Source: Nitrosomonas supralitoralis | GTDB lineage: Bacteria > Pseudomonadota > Gammaproteobacteria > Burkholderiales > Nitrosomonadaceae | Assembly: GCF_003011925.2 (NCBI RefSeq) | Contig: NZ_PXXU01000008.1 | Span: 32,537 to 96,536, forward strand | Reading direction: 5' to 3' | DNA length: 64,000 nucleotides | Shown: piece by piece, positions 27,350-37,206 of the stretch | Numbering within the stretch: position 1 is the first letter of the stretch | Layout: every line of letters begins with the position of its first letter | Program-made: the position numbers and the translations under genes | Notes under the pieces: generated by a model | Database searches by the model: none | Told to the model about the DNA's origin: nothing | The model's input: the letters and a program-made list of their open reading frames with translations, nothing else

Positions 27350-28423
27350 ATGACAACACTAAAGAATGATACGTTATTACGCGCATTACTGAAACAATCT
27401 GTTGAATATACACCCGTCTGGCTAATGCGTCAGGCAGGCAGGTATCTTGCTGAATATAATGCAACAAGGGCACGTGCAGGAGATTTTCTTGCCTTATGTA
27501 AGAATCCTGGATTTGCAACGGAAGTCACCATGCAACCGCTTGCACGTTTTCCTCTGGATGCTGCCATTTTATTTTCAGATATTCTGACCATACCTGATGC
27601 TATGGGACTGGGATTGTATTTCGCTCATGGTGAAGGTCCGATGTTTGAGCGTCCGCTACGAGAAGAAAAAGAAATCCGGGCATTAAAGATTCCCGACCCA
27701 GATGCGGAATTACGCTATGTGATGGATGCGGTGTCGGAAATCCGTAAAGCCTTAGATAATCGAGTGCCTCTGATAGGTTTTTCCGGCAGTCCCTTTACGC
27801 TGGCCTGTTACATGGTGGAAGGGCGGGGTGGAACCGATTTTCGTGAGATCAAGACGATGCTGTATCAGCGTCCCGAATTGTTGCATCACATTCTGGATGT
27901 GAATGCAAAGGCGGTGACTGCTTATCTGAATGCACAAATTGAATCGGGGGCACAGATAGCCATGATTTTTGATACTTGGGGCGGGGCGCTTTCACATGCG
28001 GCTTATCAGGAATTTTCTTTGCGTTATATGCAACAAATTATTGCCGGATTAAAACGCGAACATGAAGGCGTGCGCATTCCGAATATCGTTTTTACCAAGG
28101 GTGGCGGATTGTGGCTGGAAGCCATTGCTGATATAGGTTGTGATGCCGTCGGTTTGGATTGGACCATTGATATCGGAGAAGCACGTCGGCGGGTTGGCGA
28201 TAAAGTTGCTTTGCAGGGGAATCTTGATCCTTCGGTGTTGTTTGCATCACCAGAAGTAATTAATATTGAAGTCGAGAAGATACTATTGAGTTATGGTGCC
28301 GGCAGTGGTCATGTCTTTAATTTGGGGCATGGGATTTCTCAGTTTACGCCACCGGAGAACGCAGCAGCCTTGGTAGAAGCGGTACACACGTTAAGTCGCA
28401 AATTTCACTTGGCTAATGCTTAA
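27350..28423 (+). CDS. hemE: Uroporphyrinogen decarboxylase
   Basis: A 357-aa enzyme of haem synthesis that removes four carboxyl groups from uroporphyrinogen III to give coproporphyrinogen III. Signatures are present at the N-terminus ([16 protein letters not shown]), in the middle ([19 protein letters not shown]) and in the closing part ([19 protein letters not shown]). It is full length for the family and cytoplasmic. Haem demand is high in ammonia oxidisers because of their many multihaem cytochromes. Confidence 0.98.
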   Translation: MTTLKNDTLLRALLKQSVEYTPVWLMRQAGRYLAEYNATRARAGDFLALCKNPGFATEVTMQPLARFPLDAAILFSDILTIPDAMGLGLYFAHGEGPMFERPLREEKEIRALKIPDPDAELRYVMDAVSEIRKALDNRVPLIGFSGSPFTLACYMVEGRGGTDFREIKTMLYQRPELLHHILDVNAKAVTAYLNAQIESGAQIAMIFDTWGGALSHAAYQEFSLRYMQQIIAGLKREHEGVRIPNIVFTKGGGLWLEAIADIGCDAVGLDWTIDIGEARRRVGDKVALQGNLDPSVLFASPEVINIEVEKILLSYGAGSGHVFNLGHGISQFTPPENAAALVEAVHTLSRKFHLANA

Positions 28424-28458
28424 GTTATTGATTCGGGGTGTTGTCGCAGGAAAGGATT

Positions 28459-29148
28459 ATGCATATTTTGATTATTGAAGATGATTTGGCGATTGCAGCA
28501 AATCTTTATGATTTTCTGGAATCTAGAGGGCATACTGCCGATGCTGCCGCGAATGGGGTTGCAGGGTTGCACTTGGCTGTGACACAAAGATTTGATGCAA
28601 TTTTACTTGACTTGGGGTTGCCGGGCATGAATGGTATGACATTGTGTCGAAAATTGCGCCAGGAATCGCAGATTGATACACCTATTTTGATGCTGACAGC
28701 GCGTGATACGCTGGAAGATAAGCTGGCTGGTTTTGAGCAGGGAGCAGATGACTATCTCATTAAACCATTTGCACTCAAAGAGGTAGAAGCACGCTTATTA
28801 GCACTGCATAAAAGGCATCTTGGGAAGGTTGCGAATCGCACATTGGAATTTGACAAGCTTTCTTTTGACCCTAAAACATTGTCTATTCGCTTTGAGAATA
28901 AGAATGTGAAGCTTCCACCTAAGTGTATACGCTTACTAGCGCTAATGATGAGTGAGCCGGGCAGGGTATTTAGCCGCGAGGAGCTCGAATTAGAAGCCTG
29001 GGAGGATGTTCAGGAAACCAGTGATACATTGCGCAGTCACATGCATATTTTACGGCGTGCTTTAACCAAAGCAGGCGGTTACGATCCAATCGAAACGGTT
29101 CATGGGCTTGGTTATTGCCTGACATCTCGTGCTCAGATTTCCGAATGA
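28459..29148 (+). CDS. OmpR/PhoB-family response regulator
   Basis: A 229-aa two-component regulator. The receiver domain (1-115) has the acidic pair (IIEDD), the phosphorylated Asp in LLDLGLPGMNG, and Lys in DYLIKPF. The C-terminal winged helix (about 130-225) contains LEAWEDVQETSDTLRSHMHILRR-like recognition elements. ATG 28459 is preferred because AGGAAAGGA precedes it. It overlaps the kinase gene by 20 bases, so the two form an operon. The regulated genes are unknown. Confidence 0.95.
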   Translation: MHILIIEDDLAIAANLYDFLESRGHTADAAANGVAGLHLAVTQRFDAILLDLGLPGMNGMTLCRKLRQESQIDTPILMLTARDTLEDKLAGFEQGADDYLIKPFALKEVEARLLALHKRHLGKVANRTLEFDKLSFDPKTLSIRFENKNVKLPPKCIRLLALMMSEPGRVFSREELELEAWEDVQETSDTLRSHMHILRRALTKAGGYDPIETVHGLGYCLTSRAQISE

Positions 29149-30403
29149 ACATAGCCTGCGCTATCGTGTCGCGGTAGCGCTGTCAACATTTAGCATTTTT
29201 ATTGTCGGGACGTTGTGCATTATTCTATATTTCGTCTCTGATGATATCGAAGAGGCGCATATTGAACAAGTAATTGATATGGAAATGGATCATCTTGTTC
29301 AGCGTTATCAAATACATTTAGATTTTATTCCGCAAGTCGGCTCAAATCTGAAAAGCTATGTAATTCACGATATGAATGACGAGTTGCAGATTCCTGCTTA
29401 TTTGCGCGGATTTAATTCAGGCTATCATCAAGTATACTACGGTCTCGAAAATTACCATATTCGTGTACGTGAGTTAGATGGAGCAAAATTTCTTGTTGCT
29501 TATCGAATTGCGCTGCATCAGCAACGATTAAGCAAACTTAGACTGATTATCTTGATTTCATGGTTTATCGTTGTTGTCATTGCGTTTGTGGTAGGTTACC
29601 TGTTAGCTAGGGTACTGGTTAAGCAGGTCACTGATTTGGCTGATCGTGTCAGTCAGCTAGCAACGGATGGGGCTCAAACCGGGTTATTGGCGCGACCGGA
29701 TATGGATGAAGAAGTTGCGCAACTAGCTCATGCACTGGATGATTATCAGATTCGCATTAAGCGTATGTTGCAACGAGAGCAGGAATTTACTGCCAATGTG
29801 AGTCATGAATTAAGAACTCCAATCACAACCATTTTAACCAGTTGTGAATTGTTGGTCGCAACACCCGATGTACCAGCCAGAGCGCATTATCGAATAAAAA
29901 TGATCGAAGCAGCCGCCACGCGCATGGGGGAGCAATTACAAGCGTTACTGTTTTTGGCTCGTGAACAGGGGTTAGGAGTTACAGAACCTGTTGCCGTGGC
30001 TGAATGTGTTTTTGATGCAGTTGAACCGATATGCTCAGAAATTTATCGGAAGCAACTAAAATTTGAAGTGAACATTGCACCCTCAGTGACAATTATCGTT
30101 AATCGTCAGGCGCTCCATACTGCATTAATGAATCTGCTCCGGAATGCCGTACAGTACACTGAGAGTGGTTTTATCCGTGTTGAGTTTAACGATCGTCGAT
30201 TATCAATTTCAGACTCAGGCATCGGAATAGAGCCTGCGTATTTGCCCTTACTCTATGAGCGTTTTTTTCGCGGTTCTGAACAAGGAGAGGGTTTGGGTAT
30301 CGGACTTGCGATTGTCAAGCGAATCTGTAATTACTATAGCTGGGAAATAGAAGTGGTTAGTACACCCGGCAAAGGTACCACGTTTCATATTATTTTTCCT
30401 TAA
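29129..30403 (+). CDS. Sensor histidine kinase partner of the response regulator
   Basis: A 424-aa inner-membrane kinase with two helices (about 14-32 and 135-160) enclosing a periplasmic sensor of about 100 residues, followed by HAMP, HisKA and ATPase domains. The phospho-acceptor His is in ANVSHELRTPITT. The N box (NLLRNAVQYT), G1 (DSGIGIE) and G2 (GEGLGIGLAIVKRI) are intact. The start is GTG 29129, overlapping the regulator gene. The signal is not deducible; the periplasmic domain shows no named fold. Confidence 0.94.
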   Translation: MLRFPNEHSLRYRVAVALSTFSIFIVGTLCIILYFVSDDIEEAHIEQVIDMEMDHLVQRYQIHLDFIPQVGSNLKSYVIHDMNDELQIPAYLRGFNSGYHQVYYGLENYHIRVRELDGAKFLVAYRIALHQQRLSKLRLIILISWFIVVVIAFVVGYLLARVLVKQVTDLADRVSQLATDGAQTGLLARPDMDEEVAQLAHALDDYQIRIKRMLQREQEFTANVSHELRTPITTILTSCELLVATPDVPARAHYRIKMIEAAATRMGEQLQALLFLAREQGLGVTEPVAVAECVFDAVEPICSEIYRKQLKFEVNIAPSVTIIVNRQALHTALMNLLRNAVQYTESGFIRVEFNDRRLSISDSGIGIEPAYLPLLYERFFRGSEQGEGLGIGLAIVKRICNYYSWEIEVVSTPGKGTTFHIIFP

Positions 30404-30706
30404 TAATTGGTTAGATAGTCCTATGCTATCTTCACGAATTATTCACATTTCCTGTGTTAACGTTTCCTGGTGAAGGACAGTTCAGTCACGGGTTTCAAGA
30501 TCTAAGAAGAGTGTTTCTTATCGTCGCCTACATCAACTAGGTTGTTACGTTTCGTAGAATCTCGGCTAAAGAATTAAGTCCCTCCCAAAGCCATATGTCT
30601 TTGGGGTTATCTTTCTTATGCCGAATTTACGACACTTTCAAGGGTGTGTTGTGGTAAAAATTTTTAAATTTAAATGGTTTCTAATCGATAAATTAGGGAG
30701 TATTGC
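30404..30706. other. Intergenic stretch upstream of the bicarbonate permease
   Basis: 303 bases without a gene. A 7-bp hairpin (arms 30584-30590 and 30599-30605, cccaaag/ctttggg) followed by the T-rich ttatctttctt may terminate the two-component operon. The sbtA-like promoter is expected after it. Confidence 0.45.
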
Positions 30707-31663
30707 ATGGTAACTATACAACCAGTTGTTTTGTTTTTTGTATTCGGGGTTCTGGCAGGTGTAATCAAATCTGACCTGAAAATACCTGAAGCTTTATACA
30801 AAAGTTTGAGTCTGTTTCTGTTGATCGCCATTGGTTTTAAAGGTGGTGTATCGATGGCTAAGTACGAAATCATGGAGGTGCTGCCAATCGCTCTCTCTAT
30901 GGTTGTTTTGGCGGCACTGATTCCACTGACAGCTTATCCGATACTGAGATTCGTCGGTAAATTCACTCAGGCGGATGCGGGGGCGATTTCCGCGCATTAC
31001 GGTTCGGTGAGTGCGGTAACGTTTGCCGTGGGGGTGGCTTTCTTGGCGGGCAAGGATGAACCTTCCGAAGGTTATATGGTGCTGATCATGGCGTTGATGG
31101 AGATTCCAGCATTGGTAACTGGTACGATTCTGGCGCGTGCAGGTGCTGGTGGAGAGAAAACTCAATGGGGCAAATTAATGCACGAAATTCTGACTGGTAC
31201 CAGTCTTTATTTATTGCTAGCAGGCGTGATTATTGGTTACTATGCCGGAGTAACGCAGAATGTATCACCGCTGGATAAAATGTTCATGGATCTGTTTATG
31301 GGCGTGTTGGCCTTCTTCTTGCTGGAAATGGGCTTGCTGGCAGCATCGAGATTGAGAGCCGTTATGGAAAAAGGTGTATTTTTAATTACATTTGGTATAC
31401 TGTTTCCGCTAACAGCTGGATTCTTTGGTGCTTATTTAGGTTGGTTATTTGGCTTATCGGAAGGAGGCACTATGTTAATGGCGGTGTTGTATGCCAGTTG
31501 CTCTTATATCGCCGCTCCTGCAGCCATGCGTATTGCGGTTCCAGACGCAGATCCAGCGGTTTCAATAGGTGCTTCACTGGGCGTGACTTTCCCGTTTAAT
31601 ATATTTCTGGGTGTGCCAATCTACTGGGAGATGTCGCATTGGTTTCATGCTATTCCAGTTTAA
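30707..31663 (+). CDS. sbtA: SbtA-type sodium-dependent bicarbonate permease
   Basis: A 318-aa inner-membrane protein with about ten helices, in the SbtA (formerly DUF897) family that imports bicarbonate with sodium in cyanobacteria. Family-like features are the opening VLFFVFGVLAGVIKSDLKIP, the segment GGVSMAKYE, ADAGAISAHYGSVSAVTFAV, and the symmetric C-terminal half with CSYIAAPAAMRIAVP. A GGGAG site precedes the ATG. Two PII-like genes follow immediately, matching the SbtA-SbtB pairing. In an autotrophic ammonia oxidiser it would supply inorganic carbon for fixation. Confidence 0.92.
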   Translation: MVTIQPVVLFFVFGVLAGVIKSDLKIPEALYKSLSLFLLIAIGFKGGVSMAKYEIMEVLPIALSMVVLAALIPLTAYPILRFVGKFTQADAGAISAHYGSVSAVTFAVGVAFLAGKDEPSEGYMVLIMALMEIPALVTGTILARAGAGGEKTQWGKLMHEILTGTSLYLLLAGVIIGYYAGVTQNVSPLDKMFMDLFMGVLAFFLLEMGLLAASRLRAVMEKGVFLITFGILFPLTAGFFGAYLGWLFGLSEGGTMLMAVLYASCSYIAAPAAMRIAVPDADPAVSIGASLGVTFPFNIFLGVPIYWEMSHWFHAIPV

Positions 31664-31711
31664 TAGCTGCTATTTTTTGAATGTTTAATGACCTTTCTGT
31701 AGAGGAAAATT

Positions 31712-32026
31712 ATGAATAATACAATCGCAATGAAACGATTCGAGATGGTCGTCGGTGTCGAACAGCTCGAGCAATTGATGGAATTGTTAAACAGATGTAA
31801 AGTCACTGGCTACACTGTTCTTAAAAATATAGGCGGACTTGGGTCGCGTGGCGTGCGTAACCCTGATGATGTCATTTTGGAAGAAGAGAATGTTATGGTG
31901 GTTCTCGCCTGTAAAGAAGAGCAAGCACAAAAGGTTGTTAACGAACTAAAACCAGCATTAAAAGGTCTTGGAGGTATGTGCTTGATTTCGGAATGTCTTT
32001 GGCTTGAAGGTTTGGCTATTTCTTGA
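31712..32026 (+). CDS. PII-like (SbtB/CPII-type) regulator, copy 1
   Basis: A 104-aa small protein with the PII-type beta-alpha-beta pattern (KRFEMVVGVEQLEQLMELL, then VTGYTVLKNIGGLGSRGVRNP, then VMVVLACKEEQAQKVVNELK). The T-loop tyrosine of classical GlnB is absent, as in SbtB and CPII proteins, which bind adenine nucleotides and sense carbon status. The C-terminus has two cysteines five residues apart (GGMCLISECLW). It lies 48 bases after the permease and probably controls it. It is almost identical at the 5' end to the second copy. Confidence 0.85.
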   Translation: MNNTIAMKRFEMVVGVEQLEQLMELLNRCKVTGYTVLKNIGGLGSRGVRNPDDVILEEENVMVVLACKEEQAQKVVNELKPALKGLGGMCLISECLWLEGLAIS

Positions 32027-32082
32027 TCGGTTTAAAAATTGCTATTTTTTGAATAACTACTGATAGTTTGGGGGAGCAAGTT

Positions 32083-32400
32083 ATGAATAATACAATCGCA
32101 ATGAAACGATTCGAGATGGTCGTTGGTATTGAACAACTCGAGCAATTGGTAGAATTGTTAGATAAGTGTGGGGTGCGTGGCTACACTGTTCTTAAAAATG
32201 TCGGCGGGCTCGGGTCGCGTGGTGTGCGAAACCCTCATGATGTATTGATGGAGGAAGAAAATATCATGCTGGTTCTTGCCTGTAAAGAAGATCAAGCACA
32301 AAAAGTCGTTAACGAATTGAGGCCGGTATTAAAAAGTCTGGGAGGAATGTGTTTGATTTCGGATTGTCACTGGCTTGAAGGACCGAATATTTCTTATTGA
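32083..32400 (+). CDS. PII-like (SbtB/CPII-type) regulator, copy 2
   Basis: A 105-aa tandem duplicate of the previous gene. The first 41 coding bases are identical, and a shared upstream block (tgctattttttgaat) shows the duplicated unit is about 371 bases. The start is ATG 32083, behind GGGGGAG; an in-frame TTG at 32068 lies upstream of that site. Differences cluster in the middle (KCGVRGYTVLKNV, DVLMEEENIMLVL) and at the end (SDCHWLEGPN). Two copies could form mixed trimers or answer different ligands. Confidence 0.85.
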   Translation: MNNTIAMKRFEMVVGIEQLEQLVELLDKCGVRGYTVLKNVGGLGSRGVRNPHDVLMEEENIMLVLACKEDQAQKVVNELRPVLKSLGGMCLISDCHWLEGPNISY

Positions 32401-32428
32401 TATCCGGTTTTTTCATAGATTTATCGTC

Positions 32429-32480
32429 TAAATGCTGTGATACGCACATATATTGTCTTTTGTGCGTATCACAGCATTTA
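32429..32480. terminator. 20-bp perfect inverted repeat after the PII-like genes
   Basis: Arms 32429-32448 and 32461-32480 are perfect reverse complements around a 12-base loop. The hairpin starts 28 bases after the second PII-like stop. A long stem at an operon end suggests termination or RNA protection. There is no T-tract after it, so a protein operator or mobile-element end is also possible. Confidence 0.65.
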
Positions 32481-32539
32481 AAACTGCTGCAAAAGAAAGT
32501 TGGACGGCTTGATGTAGCAGTTGTCATCAAACATAGCGC

Positions 32540-33352
32540 ATGCGCTCATTACTTCTCATGCAAAAAAGTACTCCAGTGTTATTGCGCTTTATCCGCTTGA
32601 TGCGCTTACTGTTTCATGTTGCCTCAGGCTTGCTGCAATCACTGGTGTATCCCTATTTTCCTTTACCGATTCAACGCAAAATGATGCAACGTTGGTCTGG
32701 CGATTTGTTGTCTATACTTGCAATCAGATTGCAATGTCATGGAAGATTACCTACGGTGGAAATTCCATGCGTGATGATGGCTTCCAACCATGTTTCCTGG
32801 CTGGATGTCTGTGTGTTAATGACAGCTTGTCCGACCCGCTTTGTAGCTAAAGCCGAAATCAGCCGCTGGCCGATTCTGGGTCGGCTGAGTAAGAATGTCG
32901 GTACATTGTTTATTGAGCGCGCTAAACGTACTGATACCTTGCGCATCAATCGACAAATCAGTGATGTACTGGAAAAAGGAGAACGGGTTACCGTATTTCC
33001 AGAAGGTACGACAACCGAAGGTACACAATTAAATCATTTTCATGCATCGCTACTACAATCGGCTGTCATAACCGATGCATTGCTTTATCCTGTTGCCATT
33101 CGATATCGCAATAGTGCCGGCGAAGTTTGTCAAGAAGCGGCCTATATAGAGTCATCGCTGGTTTTGTCTTTGCGAAGAATACTAAGTCAGACGAGAATTG
33201 ATGTGGAATTGACCTTTAATTCCCCGATTTTGTGCGGTACGAAAAACCGCCGTGAATTAGCACGACTATCAGAGCAGGCGATTGCCGATACCTTGTCGGT
33301 GCCTATCGTGCACAAGGAAGCTGAAAAACTTTCCGATCTTCAAGACGGATAG
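32540..33352 (+). CDS. 1-acyl-glycerol-3-phosphate acyltransferase (PlsC family)
   Basis: A 270-aa membrane-bound acyltransferase that adds a second acyl chain to lysophosphatidic acid or a related lysolipid. It has an N-terminal membrane helix, the catalytic motif NHVSWLD (His and Asp) and the phosphate-binding motif FPEGTTTEG. The start may be ATG 32540 or ATG 32558; neither has a strong ribosome site. Its end overlaps the convergent apaH gene by about 50 bases. Homologues are often called PlsC or ornithine lipid acyltransferase; the substrate is not certain. Confidence 0.9.
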   Translation: MRSLLLMQKSTPVLLRFIRLMRLLFHVASGLLQSLVYPYFPLPIQRKMMQRWSGDLLSILAIRLQCHGRLPTVEIPCVMMASNHVSWLDVCVLMTACPTRFVAKAEISRWPILGRLSKNVGTLFIERAKRTDTLRINRQISDVLEKGERVTVFPEGTTTEGTQLNHFHASLLQSAVITDALLYPVAIRYRNSAGEVCQEAAYIESSLVLSLRRILSQTRIDVELTFNSPILCGTKNRRELARLSEQAIADTLSVPIVHKEAEKLSDLQDG

Positions 33353-34106
33353 CAGTCAGTTGTCCGCCCCATACGCATCCCGTGTCTAATGCAATCAAAT
33401 TGTCGGTTAAGTACAATCCCAGTGCTGACCAGTGACCACAAATAACAGTGCTGTTTTGACTGAGCCGGTGGGGTATGCTAAACCATGGGAAATAACCGAA
33501 CGGAATGGATTGTATGTTTCCTTTATAGGTAAAATTCATTTTGCCTTCTAACGTGCACACACGCATCCGTGTCATTGCGTTAATAATAACCCGCAAGCGC
33601 CTATGATCAGTCCATTCGTTTTGCCAGTGATCGGGATCGTTGCCGTACATTAATGCAAGCAGTTCCTGAAAATTATCCTGTTGTAAAGCGCTCTCGACTT
33701 CACGAGCTAGTTGCTCTGCCTGCGACACTGACCAGGAAGGCAACAGGCCTGCATGCACCATGGCATATTGGCCTTCGGCATGAAATAATTTTTGGTGTCG
33801 CAACCAATGCAGTAGCTCATCCCGATCAGGTGCATCAAGAATCGGTTGGATGGTGTCGCTGGGGTGGTTTTTTGCTTTTCCCGCGGCAACCATTAGCAAG
33901 TGCAAGTCGTGATTTCCCAATACCATCAATATGACGTCACCAGCTTGTTTGATATAACGTAATAGTGATAGTGAATCAGGACCGCGATTAACGATGTCTC
34001 CCACTAACCACAGTTTGTCTTGCACTGGATCAAACCGGATCAACTCGATCAGTCGCTGGAAAGCCGTAAAGCAGCCCTGCAAATCACCAATTGCGTAAGT
34101 TGCCAT
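33303..34106 (-). CDS. apaH: Symmetrical bis(5'-nucleosyl)-tetraphosphatase
   Basis: A 267-aa metallophosphatase that splits Ap4A into two ADP. The metal-binding motifs are intact: GDLQGC near the start, GDIVNRGPDSL and GNHDLHLL, followed later by the conserved CGHWSALGLYL. It is full length and cytoplasmic. It lies 8 bases after dapB on the same strand and converges with the acyltransferase gene, overlapping its end by about 50 bases. Confidence 0.97.
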   Translation of the reverse strand: MATYAIGDLQGCFTAFQRLIELIRFDPVQDKLWLVGDIVNRGPDSLSLLRYIKQAGDVILMVLGNHDLHLLMVAAGKAKNHPSDTIQPILDAPDRDELLHWLRHQKLFHAEGQYAMVHAGLLPSWSVSQAEQLAREVESALQQDNFQELLALMYGNDPDHWQNEWTDHRRLRVIINAMTRMRVCTLEGKMNFTYKGNIQSIPFGYFPWFSIPHRLSQNSTVICGHWSALGLYLTDNLIALDTGCVWGGQLTAIRLEDRKVFQLPCAR

Positions 34107-34114
34107 AAGTAGAA

Positions 34115-34948
<834 letters not shown>

Positions 34949-34973
34949 TTAAATAAGGATTAATTTTATTGGA

Positions 34974-35375
34974 TTATTTTTTTCCTTCATGATCTGGTTT
35001 GGTTTCATTATCATTAGAGTTACTCTCGGTTGGCTTGGTTTTAATGGATTCTTGCGAAAATTTCATATAATTTTCGATATTGATTAATGTGTCATTTTCA
35101 AAAATAAGGGTTAGCCGTTTATGCTCAACCAAGTCTCCTTGCTCTCGCATCAAATATACATAATCCCATCGATTCTCACGGAAAGCATCAACGATTAGTG
35201 GAGAGCCCATGACGAAGAGTACTTGTGATTTGGTCATGCCAGGTGTTAATGTTTCCAGCATTTCATCTGAAACAACATTACCTTGCTGAACATCAATTTT
35301 GTATAGTATGTGAGGAAGGATAGAACATCCTGTGAGTAATAGAAAAACAAGCAGTGCGGAAAATTTTACAGCCAT
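34974..35375 (-). CDS. bamE: Outer membrane assembly lipoprotein BamE
   Basis: A 133-aa lipoprotein of the Bam complex that inserts beta-barrels into the outer membrane. The start is set at ATG 35375, giving a short signal with lipobox LLTGC. The SmpA/OmlA core is present: GNVVSDEMLETLTPGMTKSQ, VLFVMGSPLIVDAFRENRW and DYVYLMREQG. The tail after residue 110 is polar and Asn/Glu/Lys-rich. It is divergent from fur, with starts about 75 bases apart, a conserved arrangement. Confidence 0.95.
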   Translation of the reverse strand: MAVKFSALLVFLLLTGCSILPHILYKIDVQQGNVVSDEMLETLTPGMTKSQVLFVMGSPLIVDAFRENRWDYVYLMREQGDLVEHKRLTLIFENDTLINIENYMKFSQESIKTKPTESNSNDNETKPDHEGKK

Positions 35376-35450
35376 TTTATGAATAGTATGTTTCCAAAGT
35401 GAGCACAGCACTATATGATACAGTAAATAATTTTCCGGATAGAAATAACC

Positions 35451-35891
35451 ATGAGTAACTCCGATAGCTTGAAAAGCATAGATCTTAAAAATATGGGTCT
35501 CAAAACCACGTTGCCAAGACTGAAAATATTGAATTTATTTGAGCAAAGCAGTGTGCGGCACCTGTCTGCTGAAGACGTTTATAAAGAATTGCTCAATGAA
35601 GGTGAAGATATCGGACTGGCGACTGTTTATCGTGTTCTCACGCAGTTTGAACAAGCCGGTCTACTTGAGCGACATCATTTTGAAAGCGGTAAAGCGGTAT
35701 TTGAATTAAAGGGAGATGGTCATCATGATCATCTGGTCTGTTTGCAATGTGGTCGCGTTGAAGAATTTTACGATCCAGAAATTGAGGAACGCCAAATAAA
35801 CATTGCCAAAGAACGAGGCTTTACCCTACAAGAACACTCGCTGTCGCTTTATGCCGACTGTATTAAACTTAATTGTCCTCATCGAAAATAA
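35451..35891 (+). CDS. fur: Ferric uptake regulator
   Basis: A 146-aa iron-responsive repressor. It has an N-terminal winged helix ([16 protein letters not shown], then [17 protein letters not shown]) and a C-terminal metal-binding and dimer domain with [16 protein letters not shown] and the final CIKLNCPH. Metal ligands look intact. It sits divergently from bamE and 3 bases before the lytic transglycosylase gene. A possible Fur box lies elsewhere in this window, at 41281-41295. Confidence 0.97.
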   Translation: MSNSDSLKSIDLKNMGLKTTLPRLKILNLFEQSSVRHLSAEDVYKELLNEGEDIGLATVYRVLTQFEQAGLLERHHFESGKAVFELKGDGHHDHLVCLQCGRVEEFYDPEIEERQINIAKERGFTLQEHSLSLYADCIKLNCPHRK

Positions 35892-35894
35892 ACC

Positions 35895-37169
35895 ATGCCT
35901 GGAATTGCTGCACCACTTCACTTTATGAATTCTTGCTTGGTGCCAAGCACAAATTGTAAGAAATCCTGTTCAAGTATCGTTGTTGTGTTAGCAGTGTTGA
36001 TCTTCACTCAGTCCATTTATGCTGAAACGATCAGTTTTGATGAATGTATTTCCAGAATGAAGATTCAAGCAAAATCAGAGGGTATTTCAGATAAAACAGT
36101 CAAACAGGTGTTAGATAAGGCCAAACATATTCCACGTGTGATTGAACTGGATCGGCGTCAACCTGAATTCACGCAAACATTTTCTGGTTATTTTAATGCG
36201 CGTATCAATGATGAACGTATTCAACGCGGCCGAGAGTTATTGATCCAATACCGCACATTGCTAGAAAAGATTCAGCTTGAAACAGGTATTCCGGCACAAT
36301 ATCTGGTTTCATTCTGGGGGCTTGAAACAAACTATGGTGGATATTTTGGTGATTGGTTGGTGACTGACTCGTTGGCTACATTAGCTTGTGACCCGCGGCG
36401 GAGCACTTTTTTTACGCAGGAATTGCTCAATGCTATGCGGATTCTGGACGCTGGAGATATCTCTCATGAAAGGATGATAGGTTCCTGGGCGGGTGCCATG
36501 GGTCATATGCAATTTATGCCATCGACTTTCTTAAGCTATGCCAAAGATGTTGATGGTGATGGGCGTCGTGATTTGTGGGGCAGTCTTTCTGATGCCATGG
36601 GATCTGCAGCCAATTTCTTGCGGCAATTGGGTTGGGTTCCAGGATTGGATTGGGGGCAGGAGGTTCGATTGCCGCCTTCATTTGATTATTCGTTAGCTGG
36701 ACGCGATCGAATGTTAAGTGTGGCAGAATGGACGAGACTAGGAGTTAGCTCAGTTGCAGGAACTCCTCTAACCTCGACAGAACATAAATTTGCTTTGCTT
36801 GTACCTTCCGGCCATCACGGACCTGCTTTTTTAGTTTCAAGGAATTTTAACGTCATAATGCGTTGGAATCGTTCAGAGTTTTACGCGTTATCGGTTGGTC
36901 ATCTGGCGGATCGTATCGCTGGTGCGGCGGCATTGCATCGCACGCCTATGATTGATAAAGATAAAATATCTCGAGAGCAGGTTCGCCAACTTCAGTTAGA
37001 TTTGTTGACATTAGGTATTGATGCAGGTGAAGCCGATGGCGTATTGGGCTCAGCGACTCGTAAGGCGATCAGTCGTTTCCAGCAGAAAACACAACGTATC
37101 GCTGACGGACATTTGGATACTGCTTTATTAACTGCGATTCGTCAAGCAGCCAGTATGGCGTCTCATTAG
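35895..37169 (+). CDS. MltB-type lytic murein transglycosylase with PG-binding domain
   Basis: A 424-aa periplasmic enzyme that cleaves glycan strands of peptidoglycan. It has a signal segment (about 20-48), then an MltB-like catalytic domain with the active-site Glu in FWGLETNYGGYFG and the conserved SWAGAMGHMQFMPSTFLSYA. A peptidoglycan-binding domain closes it (about 355-420: LQLDLLTLGIDAGEADGVLG). It follows fur by 3 bases, which suggests read-through, though ATG 35928 would also fit as start. Confidence 0.93.
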   Translation: MPGIAAPLHFMNSCLVPSTNCKKSCSSIVVVLAVLIFTQSIYAETISFDECISRMKIQAKSEGISDKTVKQVLDKAKHIPRVIELDRRQPEFTQTFSGYFNARINDERIQRGRELLIQYRTLLEKIQLETGIPAQYLVSFWGLETNYGGYFGDWLVTDSLATLACDPRRSTFFTQELLNAMRILDAGDISHERMIGSWAGAMGHMQFMPSTFLSYAKDVDGDGRRDLWGSLSDAMGSAANFLRQLGWVPGLDWGQEVRLPPSFDYSLAGRDRMLSVAEWTRLGVSSVAGTPLTSTEHKFALLVPSGHHGPAFLVSRNFNVIMRWNRSEFYALSVGHLADRIAGAAALHRTPMIDKDKISREQVRQLQLDLLTLGIDAGEADGVLGSATRKAISRFQQKTQRIADGHLDTALLTAIRQAASMASH

Positions 37170-37206
37170 GATCTTAACAACGGATTTGTGGATCTGTTTG
37201 ATTTTT

